From: K189A clade bacterium
GTDB taxonomy: Bacteria > Pseudomonadota > Gammaproteobacteria > Pseudomonadales > Azotimanducaceae
Assembly: GCA_902631405.1 (NCBI GenBank)
Contig: CACOYI010000003.1
Location: 1 to 64,000, forward strand
DNA: 64,000 nucleotides
Reading direction: 5' to 3'
Both the position numbers and the translations under genes were made by a program. Below are positions 30,561 to 40,140 of the stretch, one piece after another (within the stretch, counting starts at the first letter, position 1; the number at the start of each line of letters is the position of its first letter). The notes beneath the pieces were generated by a model. It worked only from the letters and a program-made list of their open reading frames with translations, searched no databases and had not been told where the DNA came from.

Positions 30561-31493
30561 TTATGCGGCGAACTTTTCCAACAAATCCGCCGGAAAACTG
30601 CCTTGAAAAGGCTTCGCCCCATACTTCTCTCTGATCTCATCGATACTTTGTTGCCATTCTTGCTCCCATTCAATGTCCATAAAAGAGGGCTGCTCCCGCC
30701 CATGTAACCAAGCTTCTTTTATTGTTTGCAACAGAATCGGGAAACCTAGGGGTTGTCGAAGATGGCTGATCGAACAAATAGTCGCCAGAAACATTGCTGA
30801 ATAGTTGTGACCAAACTGGGCGAGTTGAAAGGCCGATATAGCTATTTCATGCAAGCTTGTAGTTTGATAGCCGCCGACGAGATGCCATACATCGTGCATC
30901 TGCAGAATCCTGGTATTTAAATATCTAAGGGCTGGTGTCAGGTTTCGCAGGCCGATCGTTTCTCGGTCTAGCACTTCTGCGTCAAAGCCATTCTCAACAA
31001 GCATTTTATAAAGATTGCAGGCGAGGCTGTTCTCTGGTTGAGCTTCAAGTTCATCTAGTGAAATCATATCGGGAATATTTCGTAGGCTCGGCTCCATTAC
31101 TCCCTCGTGATTATTTGCTGCCTGCTCTGCTAACAGGAAAAATTGCGGATTAATTGATTTACCCAGGCTCGCGACCGCCATCGTAATTGAGCTTGCATCA
31201 TAGCCGCCCTCAGGACCTGATAGTGCTTCATCGAATTCTTTCCAGAAGCTGTCTGGCAATGGCGCTTCAACCAAATTCTCACCGGCATAATCCCCTTCAT
31301 TGTTTTTCACCTCACTAGTCATCGAGTCATACATTCGATTAGTGGCGGCGGGCGCGCAAAATGCGGTCCAGACCATGTTTCCGCAAATTTTAGCTCTCGC
31401 CATCGGATCATTATTCATGGCTTGCGCGAAGGTTTCTTTTAGCTTCGTAAATTGAGGCTTACTTGTATTTTCCTTAATTAGAGATAGTGTCAC
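30561..31493 (-). CDS. Coq4-family ubiquinone biosynthesis protein
   Basis: About 310 residues with the Coq4 zinc-site motif H-D-x-x-H-x11-E intact (HDVWHLVGGYQTTSLHE, near residue 200). Coq4 takes part in ubiquinone head-group modification in eukaryotes and is also found in various bacteria. Around 100 residues of N-terminal sequence precede the core. The GTG start at 31493 is preferred over the TTG one codon upstream because AGGAG is then 6 bases away. It follows the crotonase gene on the same strand and converges with the esterase gene. Whether it serves quinone synthesis or another pathway is open. Confidence 0.8.
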   Translation of the reverse strand: MTLSLIKENTSKPQFTKLKETFAQAMNNDPMARAKICGNMVWTAFCAPAATNRMYDSMTSEVKNNEGDYAGENLVEAPLPDSFWKEFDEALSGPEGGYDASSITMAVASLGKSINPQFFLLAEQAANNHEGVMEPSLRNIPDMISLDELEAQPENSLACNLYKMLVENGFDAEVLDRETIGLRNLTPALRYLNTRILQMHDVWHLVGGYQTTSLHEIAISAFQLAQFGHNYSAMFLATICSISHLRQPLGFPILLQTIKEAWLHGREQPSFMDIEWEQEWQQSIDEIREKYGAKPFQGSFPADLLEKFAA

Positions 31494-31523
31494 CAATAGC
31501 TCCTAAATTCTTAAAGTTTTTAG

Positions 31524-32384
31524 CTAAGATTTTGATAGTTTTAGCCATTCATTAAACTGTGGCTGTCTTTTTTCTTTAAACGCACTGACTCCTTCCCGAG
31601 CATCCGCATGATGATCAGATATCGCCGTTTTGGAAGCGATTTCATCCAATGATTGCTCGAAAGTCATGTCGGCTGCGTTGTATACGGATCTTTTGAGCAA
31701 TCGTGTTGCGACTTGTGGCCCGTTTGCAATGTCTGTTGCCATATTCATTACTTCCTTCTCTAAGGAGTCGTCTGGTACTACATCATGTAAAAGGCCCAAT
31801 TCCAGAGCTTCAGCCGCTGATACGATTTTCTTTTTTAGAAAGAATTCCATTGTTTTTGCGATGCCCATTAATTGGACACAAAGGTATTGTCCGCCTTCAT
31901 CCGGCAGCAAGCCGAAACGCAGCGTTGCACTACCGATTTTTGCGGATTCTGATGCGATTCGAAAATCGCATGCTAGGGCTAGGGTCATTCCGGTTTGAAT
32001 CGCTAAGCCGTTGACGGCCGCGATTGCTATCTTATCGCAATTTCTTACCGCTAAATTGAGCGTTTGGGACAAGTGGCGTAGTCCCTCATAGGTGCCTATT
32101 TCATTATCATGACCATGCGGGATAGACGGCATAAGAGAATCACCATCGATAGCTTTTCCCTGTCCAGAAATATCATCCCCAGCACAAAATGCTCGACCTG
32201 AGCCCGTGAATACCAAGACTCTTACTGCATTGTCCATTTGAGCTTGAGTAATGGTTTCCACAAGGTCTCTTTTAATCGCCTGTGTGAAGCCATTAAGCCG
32301 GTCCGGCGTTGTAAATTGAATCCAGGCGATTCCCGGTTCGCGCAGTTCGACACTAAACCCTTTGAATTGTCCAGTCTTCATCAT
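31524..32384 (-). CDS. Enoyl-CoA hydratase/isomerase (crotonase) family protein
   Basis: About 286 residues of crotonase fold: RVLVFTGSGRAFCAGDDISGQG carries the first oxyanion-hole region and AAVNGLAIQTGMTLALACDFRIASESAKIGSATLRFGLLPDEGG the second. The acidic residue in LLPDEGG is consistent with hydratase or isomerase activity on an acyl-CoA. I start at the ATG giving MMKTGQFKG; a GTG four codons upstream is possible. It is upstream of the Coq4 gene with a 30-base gap. The substrate is not deducible. Confidence 0.86.
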   Translation of the reverse strand: MMKTGQFKGFSVELREPGIAWIQFTTPDRLNGFTQAIKRDLVETITQAQMDNAVRVLVFTGSGRAFCAGDDISGQGKAIDGDSLMPSIPHGHDNEIGTYEGLRHLSQTLNLAVRNCDKIAIAAVNGLAIQTGMTLALACDFRIASESAKIGSATLRFGLLPDEGGQYLCVQLMGIAKTMEFFLKKKIVSAAEALELGLLHDVVPDDSLEKEVMNMATDIANGPQVATRLLKRSVYNAADMTFEQSLDEIASKTAISDHHADAREGVSAFKEKRQPQFNEWLKLSKS

Positions 32385-32510
32385 TTCTATTCCCACCCCT
32401 TCTTTCTCTCAGCCGACCCAGGTTAACAACCCTGGATCACATTGAGCAAGCTCGGCTATAGTGGAACAGAAATCGAAGCGAGTTTTTTCGACACGGCAAG
32501 GATTTTTTAA

Positions 32511-33680
32511 ATGCATTTAGTAAAACAGATTGAAGATATGACGTTGCAGTTGTCCGAATGGAGACAAGACCTTCATGCTCACCCTGAGTTGGGTTTTGAG
32601 GAGCATCGAACCTCAGATTTTGTTGCGAGTAAGCTTGAGGAGTTCGGAGTCGAGGTTCACAGGGAGATAGGTAAGACAGGGGTTGTTGGCGTCCTTCGAC
32701 AGGGAAATGAGACCAGATCGATTGGTCTGCGCGCTGACATGGATGCACTGCCAATTAGAGAAACCAATGAGTTTTCCCATAAGTCAAAAAACCCCGGCAA
32801 AATGCATGCCTGCGGTCACGATGGCCATACGGTAATGCTGCTCGCTGCTGCAAAGTATTTAGCAGAAAGCAGATCTTTTAGTGGTCAGGTGAATTTTATC
32901 TTTCAGCCTGCTGAAGAGGGGCTAGGTGGTGCAAAGGCGATGATAGATGATGGTCTTTTTGACAAGTTCCCATGTGATCGCGTATACGCGATGCATAATG
33001 GTCCTGGGATAGCAGTAGGAAAGTTTGCATCAGTTCCTGGGATAAGAACCGCGGCAGGTGCATTTTTTGATATAGAAGTCATCGGTAAAGGAGGGCACGG
33101 AGCTTTTCCGCAATTTGCGATTGACCCAATAACGATGGCGGCTGAGATTATTAGTGCAATTCAGACCATTATTTCGCGCGCGACCTCGCCAAATGAAAGC
33201 GCAGTCTTGTCTATCACCAAAATGCATGCAGGCGATGCCTATAATGTCATTCCGGAGAGAGCGGTTCTGTCAGGAACCGTCAGGACGTTTACGATGGAGA
33301 AGATGCAGGAGATAGAGCAGCAGATGGTAGCCATATCGGAGGGAATATCGAAAGCTCATGGCGGAACCGCTCTTGTGGACTTTAATACTCTCTTTTTACC
33401 TGTCCTAAATGAGGAAGAGGCAACTGATCTTGCAACGGAGGTTTGTGGAGAAATGGTTGGGCGGGACAACGTGATTACAACGGGAAGTGCAGGAACAGGG
33501 TCAGAAGACTTTTCGTTTATGTCAAATGAGGTCCCGGGTTGCTATGTCATCATCGGTAATGGAGAGGATAGTAGCGCGCTACACAACCCTAACTTTGATT
33601 TTAATGATGAAGCGCTTGTTTATGGCGGTAGCTTCTTTGCTCGAGTGATCGAGAAAGAACTGGCTTTGGATCAGGTTTAA
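32511..33680 (+). CDS. M20-family amidohydrolase (N-acyl amino acid/hippurate hydrolase type)
   Basis: 389-residue dinuclear metal hydrolase of the M20D group. The metal-binding and catalytic motifs are present: LHAHPELGFEEHRT, GLRADMDALPI, HACGHDGHTVMLL, FQPAEEGLGGAKAMI, AMHNGPG and the late GSEDFSFM. It cleaves the amide bond of N-acylated amino acids or related compounds in the cytoplasm. It is followed 12 bases later by a saccharopine-dehydrogenase-like gene, so the two may work in one amino acid catabolic route. It is divergent from the crotonase gene. Confidence 0.9.
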   Translation: MHLVKQIEDMTLQLSEWRQDLHAHPELGFEEHRTSDFVASKLEEFGVEVHREIGKTGVVGVLRQGNETRSIGLRADMDALPIRETNEFSHKSKNPGKMHACGHDGHTVMLLAAAKYLAESRSFSGQVNFIFQPAEEGLGGAKAMIDDGLFDKFPCDRVYAMHNGPGIAVGKFASVPGIRTAAGAFFDIEVIGKGGHGAFPQFAIDPITMAAEIISAIQTIISRATSPNESAVLSITKMHAGDAYNVIPERAVLSGTVRTFTMEKMQEIEQQMVAISEGISKAHGGTALVDFNTLFLPVLNEEEATDLATEVCGEMVGRDNVITTGSAGTGSEDFSFMSNEVPGCYVIIGNGEDSSALHNPNFDFNDEALVYGGSFFARVIEKELALDQV

Positions 33681-33692
33681 AAGCGACCCAGT

Positions 33693-34880
33693 ATGGTTAA
33701 GGTTCTAGCGATCGGTGGAAGTGGCGGGATGGGGCGCTTCGCCGTTAGAGAGATGCTCTCATGTGAAAGGATAGATTCGATAGTAGTTGCGGATATCAAC
33801 GCTCAGAGCGCTGCTTCGTTCGCATCTAATTTTGGAGGAAGGGCTTCCTCTCTTGGTCTCGATGTCACTGATCCTGTTGCACTAAGAAACGCGCTGAAAG
33901 GCATTGACGTGGTAGTGAACACCAGTGGTCCGTTCTTCAAATTTGCTGTCCCGATTCTCGAGGCTTGTATTGAAATCAAATGCCACTACTTCGATATCTG
34001 TGATGACTGGGAACCAACTGAGGAAATGCTTGAGCTCGATCAAAAAGCCGTCGAGGCAGGTATTACCGCAGTAATCGGACTTGGTGCCAGTCCCGGTATG
34101 ACAAACTTTCTTGGACTCGCTGCGATGAAAGAACTCGATGACGTCGAATCTATCTATACTGGTTGGCACATGGGCGGTGCTAAACCGGAAGCGGAGAGTT
34201 CTCAAACAAAGGTTAATGCAGCGATGATGCACGGGATCCAACAAATGACTGGATCCGTCAAGGTTTTTAGTAAGGGTCAGGAAGAGATGGTTGCTCCGTT
34301 AAGAAAATTGAAGTTGGAGTATCCTGGTCGCGGTGTTTTCGATGTGCGGATATTTGGGCATCCAGAAGCGATTACTTTCCCGCATCATTATCCCGTGATT
34401 AAGGACTCTTTGAATGTATGTCATGGTGGTGAGAGAGGGCTTTTTCTAATAAGAACTATTCTTACTCTTGTGAACTGGGGATTAGTAACGAGGTCACGTG
34501 CGGCGGCTTGGCTTCATTGGCTAGAATCTCGCCCACAGACCGAAGATTCTGTGCGAGAGGAAATATCGCTGCCTCCCATATATGCTCTAGCGGTAGGCGT
34601 AAAAAATGGACGGAGAGGTTCAGTCGGTGTCTGCTTTTCGGCGGAATCGGAGAATATTCTCGCCGATTTGGGGATGGGGATGGCGACAGGCGTACCTTTG
34701 GCTATGGGTGTTCGAATGTTGGCCGAGGGTAAGATAGATAAGAAAGGAGTTATGGCGCCTGAAGCGGGACACATTGACCCAGAGACTTTTATCCCGGAGG
34801 TTTTGCGAGCATTTTCAGGTCAACGATCTCAGGGATTAAAGAGGATCAATGAGGTTTTGGACGTTACCGTAAAGTTTTAA
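33693..34880 (+). CDS. Saccharopine dehydrogenase-like NAD(P)-dependent reductase
   Basis: 395 residues with an N-terminal Rossmann fold (VLAIGGSGGMGRFAVREML, then VVADIN) and the saccharopine-dehydrogenase-type sequence DVVVNTSGPFFKFAVPILEACIEIKCHYFDICDDWE, followed by GLGASPGMTNFLG. Proteins of this family either oxidise saccharopine-like amino acids or reduce other substrates; the exact reaction cannot be set. It lies 12 bases after the M20 hydrolase, and the class I aldolase follows after about 100 bases. Confidence 0.82.
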   Translation: MVKVLAIGGSGGMGRFAVREMLSCERIDSIVVADINAQSAASFASNFGGRASSLGLDVTDPVALRNALKGIDVVVNTSGPFFKFAVPILEACIEIKCHYFDICDDWEPTEEMLELDQKAVEAGITAVIGLGASPGMTNFLGLAAMKELDDVESIYTGWHMGGAKPEAESSQTKVNAAMMHGIQQMTGSVKVFSKGQEEMVAPLRKLKLEYPGRGVFDVRIFGHPEAITFPHHYPVIKDSLNVCHGGERGLFLIRTILTLVNWGLVTRSRAAAWLHWLESRPQTEDSVREEISLPPIYALAVGVKNGRRGSVGVCFSAESENILADLGMGMATGVPLAMGVRMLAEGKIDKKGVMAPEAGHIDPETFIPEVLRAFSGQRSQGLKRINEVLDVTVKF

Positions 34881-34985
34881 ACTATCCGGCATTCGTAATG
34901 GCGGAATTTAGGAAGTCCATACACTGCTATGGAAGTAGGGTTAGGGACGAAGAAGGCTACTAGAGAAATTACAATTGAGGATGAA

Positions 34986-35879
34986 ATGGAAGTAAAAGAC
35001 GCTCAAAGGGAAAAGATGGCGCAAGCCGATGGATTCATTGCAGCACTTGATCAAAGTGGAGGGTCTACACCAAAAGCACTTGGTCTCTATGGTATCTCCG
35101 AGGAGGCCTGGTCAACGGAAGAGGAAATGTTCGATCTTGTGCACGCGATGAGAACTAGGATTATTACTAGTCCGGCATTCAATGGAGATCGAATTCTTGC
35201 GGCGATATTGTTTGAGAATACTATGAAAAATACCGTGGAGGGGTTGCCGACTACGGAGTATTTGTGGTCGAAAAAGCAAGTTGTCCCAATATTAAAGATC
35301 GATAAAGGTCTTGCAGAAGAATCGAATGGTGTGCAAATGATGAAGCCTATGCCAGATTTGGGAAACACATTGAGTAGCGCCAATGAACACGGAATTTTTG
35401 GGACAAAAATGAGATCGGTTATCAAGGAGCACTCGAATTCCGGGATACACAATGTTGTGAAGCAACAATTTGAGGTGGGAGCTGAAATTCTTTCAGCTGG
35501 TTTGGTGCCAATCATAGAGCCAGAGGTGGACATCAACTGTCCAGATAAAACCGGAGCGGAAACCCTCCTGAAGGAATGCATCATTTCAGGCCTCGATGAT
35601 CTTCAAGAAGGTCAGGAGGTGATGTTGAAGCTGACCTTACCAGAGGAGGATGGACTTTATGAGGAGTGTGTTGCTCATCCGCGAACACTCAGAGTAGTGG
35701 CTCTATCTGGAGGTTATTCCAGAGAGGAGTCCAACCTCAGGCTTTCAAAGCAACTTGGAATGGTTGCCAGTTTTTCTAGGGCCCTTACCGAAGGCCTTCA
35801 GGCTAGTCAGACTGAAGAAGCGTTTAATCAACTCTTAGACTCTTCTATTGAAGAAATCTGTTTGGCTTCAAAGACCTAG
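34986..35879 (+). CDS. fda: Fructose-1,6-bisphosphate aldolase, class I (FdaI type)
   Basis: 297-residue Schiff-base aldolase closely resembling the staphylococcal-type class I enzyme: GFIAALDQSGGSTPKAL, LVHAMRTRIITSP, VVPILKIDKGLAEE, NEHGIFGTKMRSVI, LVPIIEPEVDIN, VMLKLTLP and RVVALSGGYSREE. The lysines in KIDKG and LKLT are the expected catalytic positions. It interconverts fructose 1,6-bisphosphate with dihydroxyacetone phosphate and glyceraldehyde 3-phosphate. The ORF track starts 19 codons earlier; I prefer this ATG because it is preceded by GAGGAT and gives the family length. It could process fructose carbon from the locus upstream, though no phosphofructokinase is seen here. Confidence 0.88.
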   Translation: MEVKDAQREKMAQADGFIAALDQSGGSTPKALGLYGISEEAWSTEEEMFDLVHAMRTRIITSPAFNGDRILAAILFENTMKNTVEGLPTTEYLWSKKQVVPILKIDKGLAEESNGVQMMKPMPDLGNTLSSANEHGIFGTKMRSVIKEHSNSGIHNVVKQQFEVGAEILSAGLVPIIEPEVDINCPDKTGAETLLKECIISGLDDLQEGQEVMLKLTLPEEDGLYEECVAHPRTLRVVALSGGYSREESNLRLSKQLGMVASFSRALTEGLQASQTEEAFNQLLDSSIEEICLASKT

Positions 35880-36161
35880 TGGTCAGGTATGAAGGAATTA
35901 GAGTAATTCATCCATAGATCTAAACGACTAATAGCGGCCTCACCTTATCGGCAATTAAAATTATACAGAGCGTTTCCAACAGATCTTTGAGGGGAGAAAG
36001 GGAAATTTTTGTAAGCTTCCTATTTCCTTCGAGCTCTGGATGAAGCTTTGCTTATTCTTAAGCTTCTCATCGCGGATAACGAAATCTATATCAATTAGAA
36101 ACTCGATAAACTGGAATGGCTTAGACCGACTTCGACGAGATCATTGATGGAAGGTTCAGAA

Positions 36162-36238
36162 TGGCGCACCCGACAGGATTCGAACCTGTAATCCCCAGTT
36201 TCGTAGACTGGTGCCTTATCCAGTTTGGCCACGGGTGC
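36162..36238 (-). tRNA. tRNA-Arg (anticodon ACG)
   Basis: The reverse complement folds as a full cloverleaf: acceptor GCACCCG/CGGGTGC, anticodon stem CCAGT/ACTGG with loop CTACGAA, T-arm ACAGGTTCGAATCCTGT and an encoded CCA end. Anticodon ACG (34 likely edited to inosine) reads CGN arginine codons. Confidence 0.95.
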
Positions 36239-36247
36239 TTCGACGGC

Positions 36248-36276
36248 ATTATGTTGAAGATAAGGCTTAAGAACAA
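36248..36276 (-). promoter_or_regulatory. Candidate sigma-70 promoter of tRNA-Arg(ACG)
   Basis: Reading leftward, TTGTTC (-35) and CATAAT (-10) are separated by exactly 17 bases, and the -10 lies 9 bases before the tRNA 5' end. Confidence 0.5.
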
Positions 36277-36361
36277 CTGCTTAGTTTTTCTGGAATATTC
36301 GTCTCCATTTGTGCTCAAATGATACGGTCAAACTTTTTGGTAAAGTTTTATGGAAGGTCTC

Positions 36362-36565
36362 ATGTCGGAAGGCGTTTCATTAATGCTTTTGGGTATGGGC
36401 ACGGTCTTTGTGTTCCTGTCAGTGTTGGTGTTTGCAGTCACTTTGATGTCAAAGCTGATAATGGCATGGTCGAAAACAGTGGCTGTGTCAGAGCAAAACA
36501 GTATCCCAAAAAACCACGTCGCGGCCGTTGTTGCGGCTATTGATTTGTACGAGAAGGATCACTAA
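36362..36565 (+). CDS. oadG: Oxaloacetate decarboxylase gamma subunit (sodium pump)
   Basis: Small membrane protein of about 67 residues. A single helix, [25 protein letters not shown], is followed by a polar tail ending near [15 protein letters not shown], matching OadG. It anchors and assembles the decarboxylase complex and supports biotin and zinc function. I choose the ATG at 36362 because GGAAGG lies just upstream; the ATG at 36350 is also possible. It is the first gene of a compact gamma-alpha-beta operon, 20 bases before oadA. Confidence 0.85.
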   Translation: MSEGVSLMLLGMGTVFVFLSVLVFAVTLMSKLIMAWSKTVAVSEQNSIPKNHVAAVVAAIDLYEKDH

Positions 36566-36585
36566 GGCTTCCACAGGAGAAAGAT

Positions 36586-38373
36586 GTGTCAAATGACAAC
36601 AAGTCTAAATTGGGTATCACGGATGTTGTGCTTCGAGATGGGCATCAAAGCCTACTTGCGACGCGTATGCGAATTGAAGACATGTTGCCCATTGCTTCCA
36701 AGCTCGACCAAGTTGGATTTTGGTCTTTGGAGTCATGGGGTGGTGCGACGTTTGATGCCTGTATTCGATACCTTGGTGAAGATCCGTGGGAGAGGCTTCG
36801 ATCATTAAAAAAAGCAATGCCCAACACGCCTCAGCAAATGTTGCTCAGAGGTCAGAATTTGCTGGGATATAGACATTACGCTGATGATGTCGTTGAAAAA
36901 TTTGTTGAGAGAGCGGCGGAAAATGGAGTCGATGTTTTTCGAATATTTGATGCCATGAACGACATGCGAAATCTAAGGACCGCGATTGCCGCTGCGAAAG
37001 GGAATGGCAAGCATGCGCAAGGCACTATTTCCTATACCGTTAGTCCCGTCCATGATCTCAAATTATGGGTTGAGCTCTCCAAACAAATAGAGGATATGGG
37101 TGCAGACAGCCTGTGCATCAAAGATATGGCCGGATTGTTGAAGCCTTACGTTGCCTTTGAATTGGTAAGCCAGCTTAAGCAAAATCTAGGAATACCTGTC
37201 CACATGCAGTGTCACGCGACTACGGGTATGTCGACGGCGACTTATATCAAGTCGATCGAGGCGGGTATAGATAACGTGGATACCTCAATTTCATCTATGA
37301 GCATGACCTATGGTCACTCAGCGACAGAGTCATTGGTCGCCATTCTTGACGAGACTGAACGCTCCACGGGCTTGGACATTTCTTTGTTGGAGGAAATATC
37401 GGCTTATTTCAGAGAGGTGCGTAAAAAGTATGCGGCTTTCGAAGGGAGTCTGCGAGGCGTCGACTCTAGGATTCTAGTGGCTCAGGTACCAGGTGGCATG
37501 TTGACTAATTTGGAGAGTCAACTGAAAGAGCAGAATGCGGAAAACAGGTTAGATGAAGTACTTGAGGAGATTCCCAAAGTACGAAAAGAGCTGGGTTACA
37601 TCCCGTTAGTTACGCCAACTTCCCAGATTGTAGGAACGCAGTCTGTAATAAATGTGCTCTCCGGGGAAAGATACAAAACGGTCACTAAAGAAACCCGTGG
37701 AGTACTCGCTGGTGAATATGGATCTACGCAAGCTCCAGTAGATGCCGAACTTGTCCAAAAGGTGTTAGGTGATCAAGCGCCGATAGTTTGTCGCCCTGCA
37801 GATCTTATAGAAAACGAATTGGATCATCTCTCAAAAGAACTTGCAGAAAAGTTTGAATCTCTCGGGATAAAATTATCTGAAGAAAATAAAATCGATGATG
37901 TTTTAACCTATGCCTTATTTCCAGAAGTGGGTGCTCGGTTCCTAGAAAATAGGGGCAATCTCTCGGCCTTTGAGCCAGCCCCCCGGGCGAGTGATCAAGC
38001 CAAAATTGCTCAGCAAAAAGCCGTCGATAGCGAAGGGGTTGGAAGGTCGTATAGAGTCAGCGTCGATGGTCAGGTTTACAGCGTCCAAGTATCGCCAGGT
38101 GATGAAGCGCCGGTGATATCGTCTGCCCCGCAAAAAGCCACGAACGCCAGCTCTGGTCAATCAGAGCAAGTAACTGCGGGACTTGCGGGAAGTGTCCATA
38201 AAGTTATGGTGGCTGAAGGTGATAGGGTTTTGGAAGGAGACACGCTCTTAATACTCGAGGCGATGAAAATGGAAACAGAGGTACAATCAAACGTTTCCGG
38301 GACGATAGCTCAAGTTTTCGTTTCTGCGGGCGATTCGGTCACTGTTGGGCAGAATCTTGTTGAGATCGTATAA
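36586..38373 (+). CDS. oadA: Oxaloacetate decarboxylase alpha subunit (biotin-dependent carboxyltransferase)
   Basis: 595-residue alpha subunit. The TIM-barrel carboxyltransferase domain carries [37 protein letters not shown] and [12 protein letters not shown], with metal-binding [10 protein letters not shown] conserved PYC_OADA-type region follows, then an Ala/Ser-rich linker and a C-terminal biotinyl domain with EAMKMETE (biotin Lys at about 561). It decarboxylates oxaloacetate to pyruvate and passes the carboxyl group to biotin. The GTG start is supported by AGGAGA about 6 bases upstream. Gene order gamma-alpha-beta is usual. Confidence 0.95.
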   Translation: MSNDNKSKLGITDVVLRDGHQSLLATRMRIEDMLPIASKLDQVGFWSLESWGGATFDACIRYLGEDPWERLRSLKKAMPNTPQQMLLRGQNLLGYRHYADDVVEKFVERAAENGVDVFRIFDAMNDMRNLRTAIAAAKGNGKHAQGTISYTVSPVHDLKLWVELSKQIEDMGADSLCIKDMAGLLKPYVAFELVSQLKQNLGIPVHMQCHATTGMSTATYIKSIEAGIDNVDTSISSMSMTYGHSATESLVAILDETERSTGLDISLLEEISAYFREVRKKYAAFEGSLRGVDSRILVAQVPGGMLTNLESQLKEQNAENRLDEVLEEIPKVRKELGYIPLVTPTSQIVGTQSVINVLSGERYKTVTKETRGVLAGEYGSTQAPVDAELVQKVLGDQAPIVCRPADLIENELDHLSKELAEKFESLGIKLSEENKIDDVLTYALFPEVGARFLENRGNLSAFEPAPRASDQAKIAQQKAVDSEGVGRSYRVSVDGQVYSVQVSPGDEAPVISSAPQKATNASSGQSEQVTAGLAGSVHKVMVAEGDRVLEGDTLLILEAMKMETEVQSNVSGTIAQVFVSAGDSVTVGQNLVEIV

Positions 38374-38401
38374 AAGATAAAGGCCTCTAGAGACAGCAAA
38401 G

Positions 38402-39535
38402 ATGGATTCGATATATCAATTGTGGCTAAGCTCGGGCCTCGCTCAGATGAGTTTGGGCCAAGCCAGCATGATTCTGGTCTGCTTGTCTCTGCTGTATTTG
38501 GCGATAGCTAAAAAGTTTGAACCCCTATTACTGGTCACGATTGGATTCGGAGGTATCTTAAGTAACATCCCAGGTGTCGAGATCGCGACTGGTGATGGGT
38601 TGCTCTTCCTAGTATATAAAATAGGGATTGAAACAGGCGTGTTTCCACTCATTATTTTTATGGGTGTTGGAGCGATGACAGATTTCGGTCCCTTACTGGC
38701 AAACCCTAGGACGCTATTTCTAGGCGCGGCTGCTCAATTCGGTATATTCGCGACGCTGCTCGGCGCTATCGCTCTCAGTTCGTTGGGTATTTTGGATTTC
38801 GATATTAAACAGGCCGCAGCAATCGGAATTATAGGCGGTGCTGACGGTCCCACAGCAATTTTCGTCGCAGGCAAACTGGCGCCTGAATTATTGGGCGCAA
38901 TAGCGATCGCCGCCTATTCCTACATGGCATTAGTGCCCATTATTCAACCACCCATAATGCGAGCCCTGACAACGGAGCACGAGCGAAAAATAGAAATGGT
39001 GCAATTACGCGAGGTGTCTCGACTAGAGAAGATTGTTTTTCCTTTATTGTTACTCCTTCTTGTGGCGCTCCTTTTGCCTTCAGCGGCACCATTATTAGGA
39101 ATGTTCTGTTTTGGAAATCTGATGAGAGAGTGTGGTGTGGTGGATCGGTTGACCGACACTACCCAGAATGCATTGATCAATATCGTCACTATTTTTTTAG
39201 GACTTGGTGTAGGGTCGAAGCTCAGTTCAGAAGCTTTTCTGAATATAGAAACTCTCGGGATCTTGTTTTTGGGCATGGGTGCATTCGCGATCGGCACTGC
39301 CAGTGGGGTTTTAATGGCAAAGCTCATGAACTTAGCCAGTTCTACACCAATCAATCCGTTGATAGGAGCGGCTGGAGTCTCTGCAGTACCTATGGCCTCC
39401 AGAGTGGCAAATAAGGTGGGTTTGGAGTCGAACCCACAAAATTTCTTACTTATGCATGCGATGGGTCCGAACGTGGCTGGTGTAATTGGTTCTGCAGTGG
39501 CGGCAGGTGTTTTGATCCAATTTGCCGGGGGTTGA
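38402..39535 (+). CDS. oadB: Oxaloacetate decarboxylase beta subunit (sodium-translocating)
   Basis: 377-residue integral membrane subunit with about nine or more hydrophobic helices. Characteristic segments are [47 protein letters not shown] (sodium-site region), [12 protein letters not shown] and [18 protein letters not shown]. It removes the carboxyl group from biotin and moves sodium ions outward. It lies 28 bases after oadA. The resulting sodium gradient could drive the SSS symporters in this window. Confidence 0.95.
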   Translation: MDSIYQLWLSSGLAQMSLGQASMILVCLSLLYLAIAKKFEPLLLVTIGFGGILSNIPGVEIATGDGLLFLVYKIGIETGVFPLIIFMGVGAMTDFGPLLANPRTLFLGAAAQFGIFATLLGAIALSSLGILDFDIKQAAAIGIIGGADGPTAIFVAGKLAPELLGAIAIAAYSYMALVPIIQPPIMRALTTEHERKIEMVQLREVSRLEKIVFPLLLLLLVALLLPSAAPLLGMFCFGNLMRECGVVDRLTDTTQNALINIVTIFLGLGVGSKLSSEAFLNIETLGILFLGMGAFAIGTASGVLMAKLMNLASSTPINPLIGAAGVSAVPMASRVANKVGLESNPQNFLLMHAMGPNVAGVIGSAVAAGVLIQFAGG

Positions 39536-39597
39536 GCAACTTTGCCTAGGATGACCTGGTCTTGTTACCATAGGCCAATTTCGAAAAGGAATAGAGC

Positions 39598-40107
39598 ATG
39601 CCTATACCTCGAGAGCTTCTGACTTTCTTGTTTTGTGTTTTTATCGCGGGCCCGACCTTAGCAGCCGACTATTGGATTTCTATAGGTAGCTTTAAAGACC
39701 GAGGTGCTGCTGAGCAGGGTCTTATCGACGCTAGAAAGCGAAGCTCGCAGAATATAGCTGTAGTGGCCCAGCCCAGTGAAGATGGGATACGCTACCGGGT
39801 ATCTGCTGGTCCCTTTACAACGAAAGATGAAGCCCAATCGGCACTTACTCAAATAAAAGAAGATGGATTTAGGGGAGCTTGGGTTTGGCGATTGAAAGAA
39901 TATGTGGGCGGAGATAATTCCTCCTCGCTACTGAATCCATCGGAAGAATACATTGGTCTCGCAGATATGATTTTCGATAATCTTCCGGAAACCTCAACAA
40001 GACCGACTAATTCAGAAGTTCCGGGCGTTGGTATCTCGGTAAAATCAATGGAGGTTCCTAAGGCTCCCCCAGGTTATCAACTCAACAAGTTAAGGCGGGA
40101 TAACTAG
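39598..40107 (+). CDS. SPOR-domain secreted protein
   Basis: 169 residues. A signal peptide (LLTFLFCVFIAGPTLAA) is followed by a SPOR-type repeat: DYWISIGSFKDRGAAEQGLIDARKR and YRVSAGPFTTKDEAQSALTQIKEDGFRGAWVWRL. SPOR domains bind denuded glycan strands of peptidoglycan, usually at division sites. The C-terminal 60 residues are polar and Ser/Pro-rich. It resembles the N-terminal region of the DUF5916-type barrel protein at 56.5 kb. It sits between oadB and the molybdoenzyme. A periplasmic or envelope role is likely; the exact function is unknown. Confidence 0.78.
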   Translation: MPIPRELLTFLFCVFIAGPTLAADYWISIGSFKDRGAAEQGLIDARKRSSQNIAVVAQPSEDGIRYRVSAGPFTTKDEAQSALTQIKEDGFRGAWVWRLKEYVGGDNSSSLLNPSEEYIGLADMIFDNLPETSTRPTNSEVPGVGISVKSMEVPKAPPGYQLNKLRRDN

Positions 40108-40140
40108 CTTGATCTAGGACACTGTCAATACAGTCGAAAA

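Noticed and set aside
36042-36066. GAAGCTT/AAGCTTC inverted repeat between fda and tRNA-Arg as a terminator
   Set aside because: Long 11-base loop and no T-run on either strand; could be chance.
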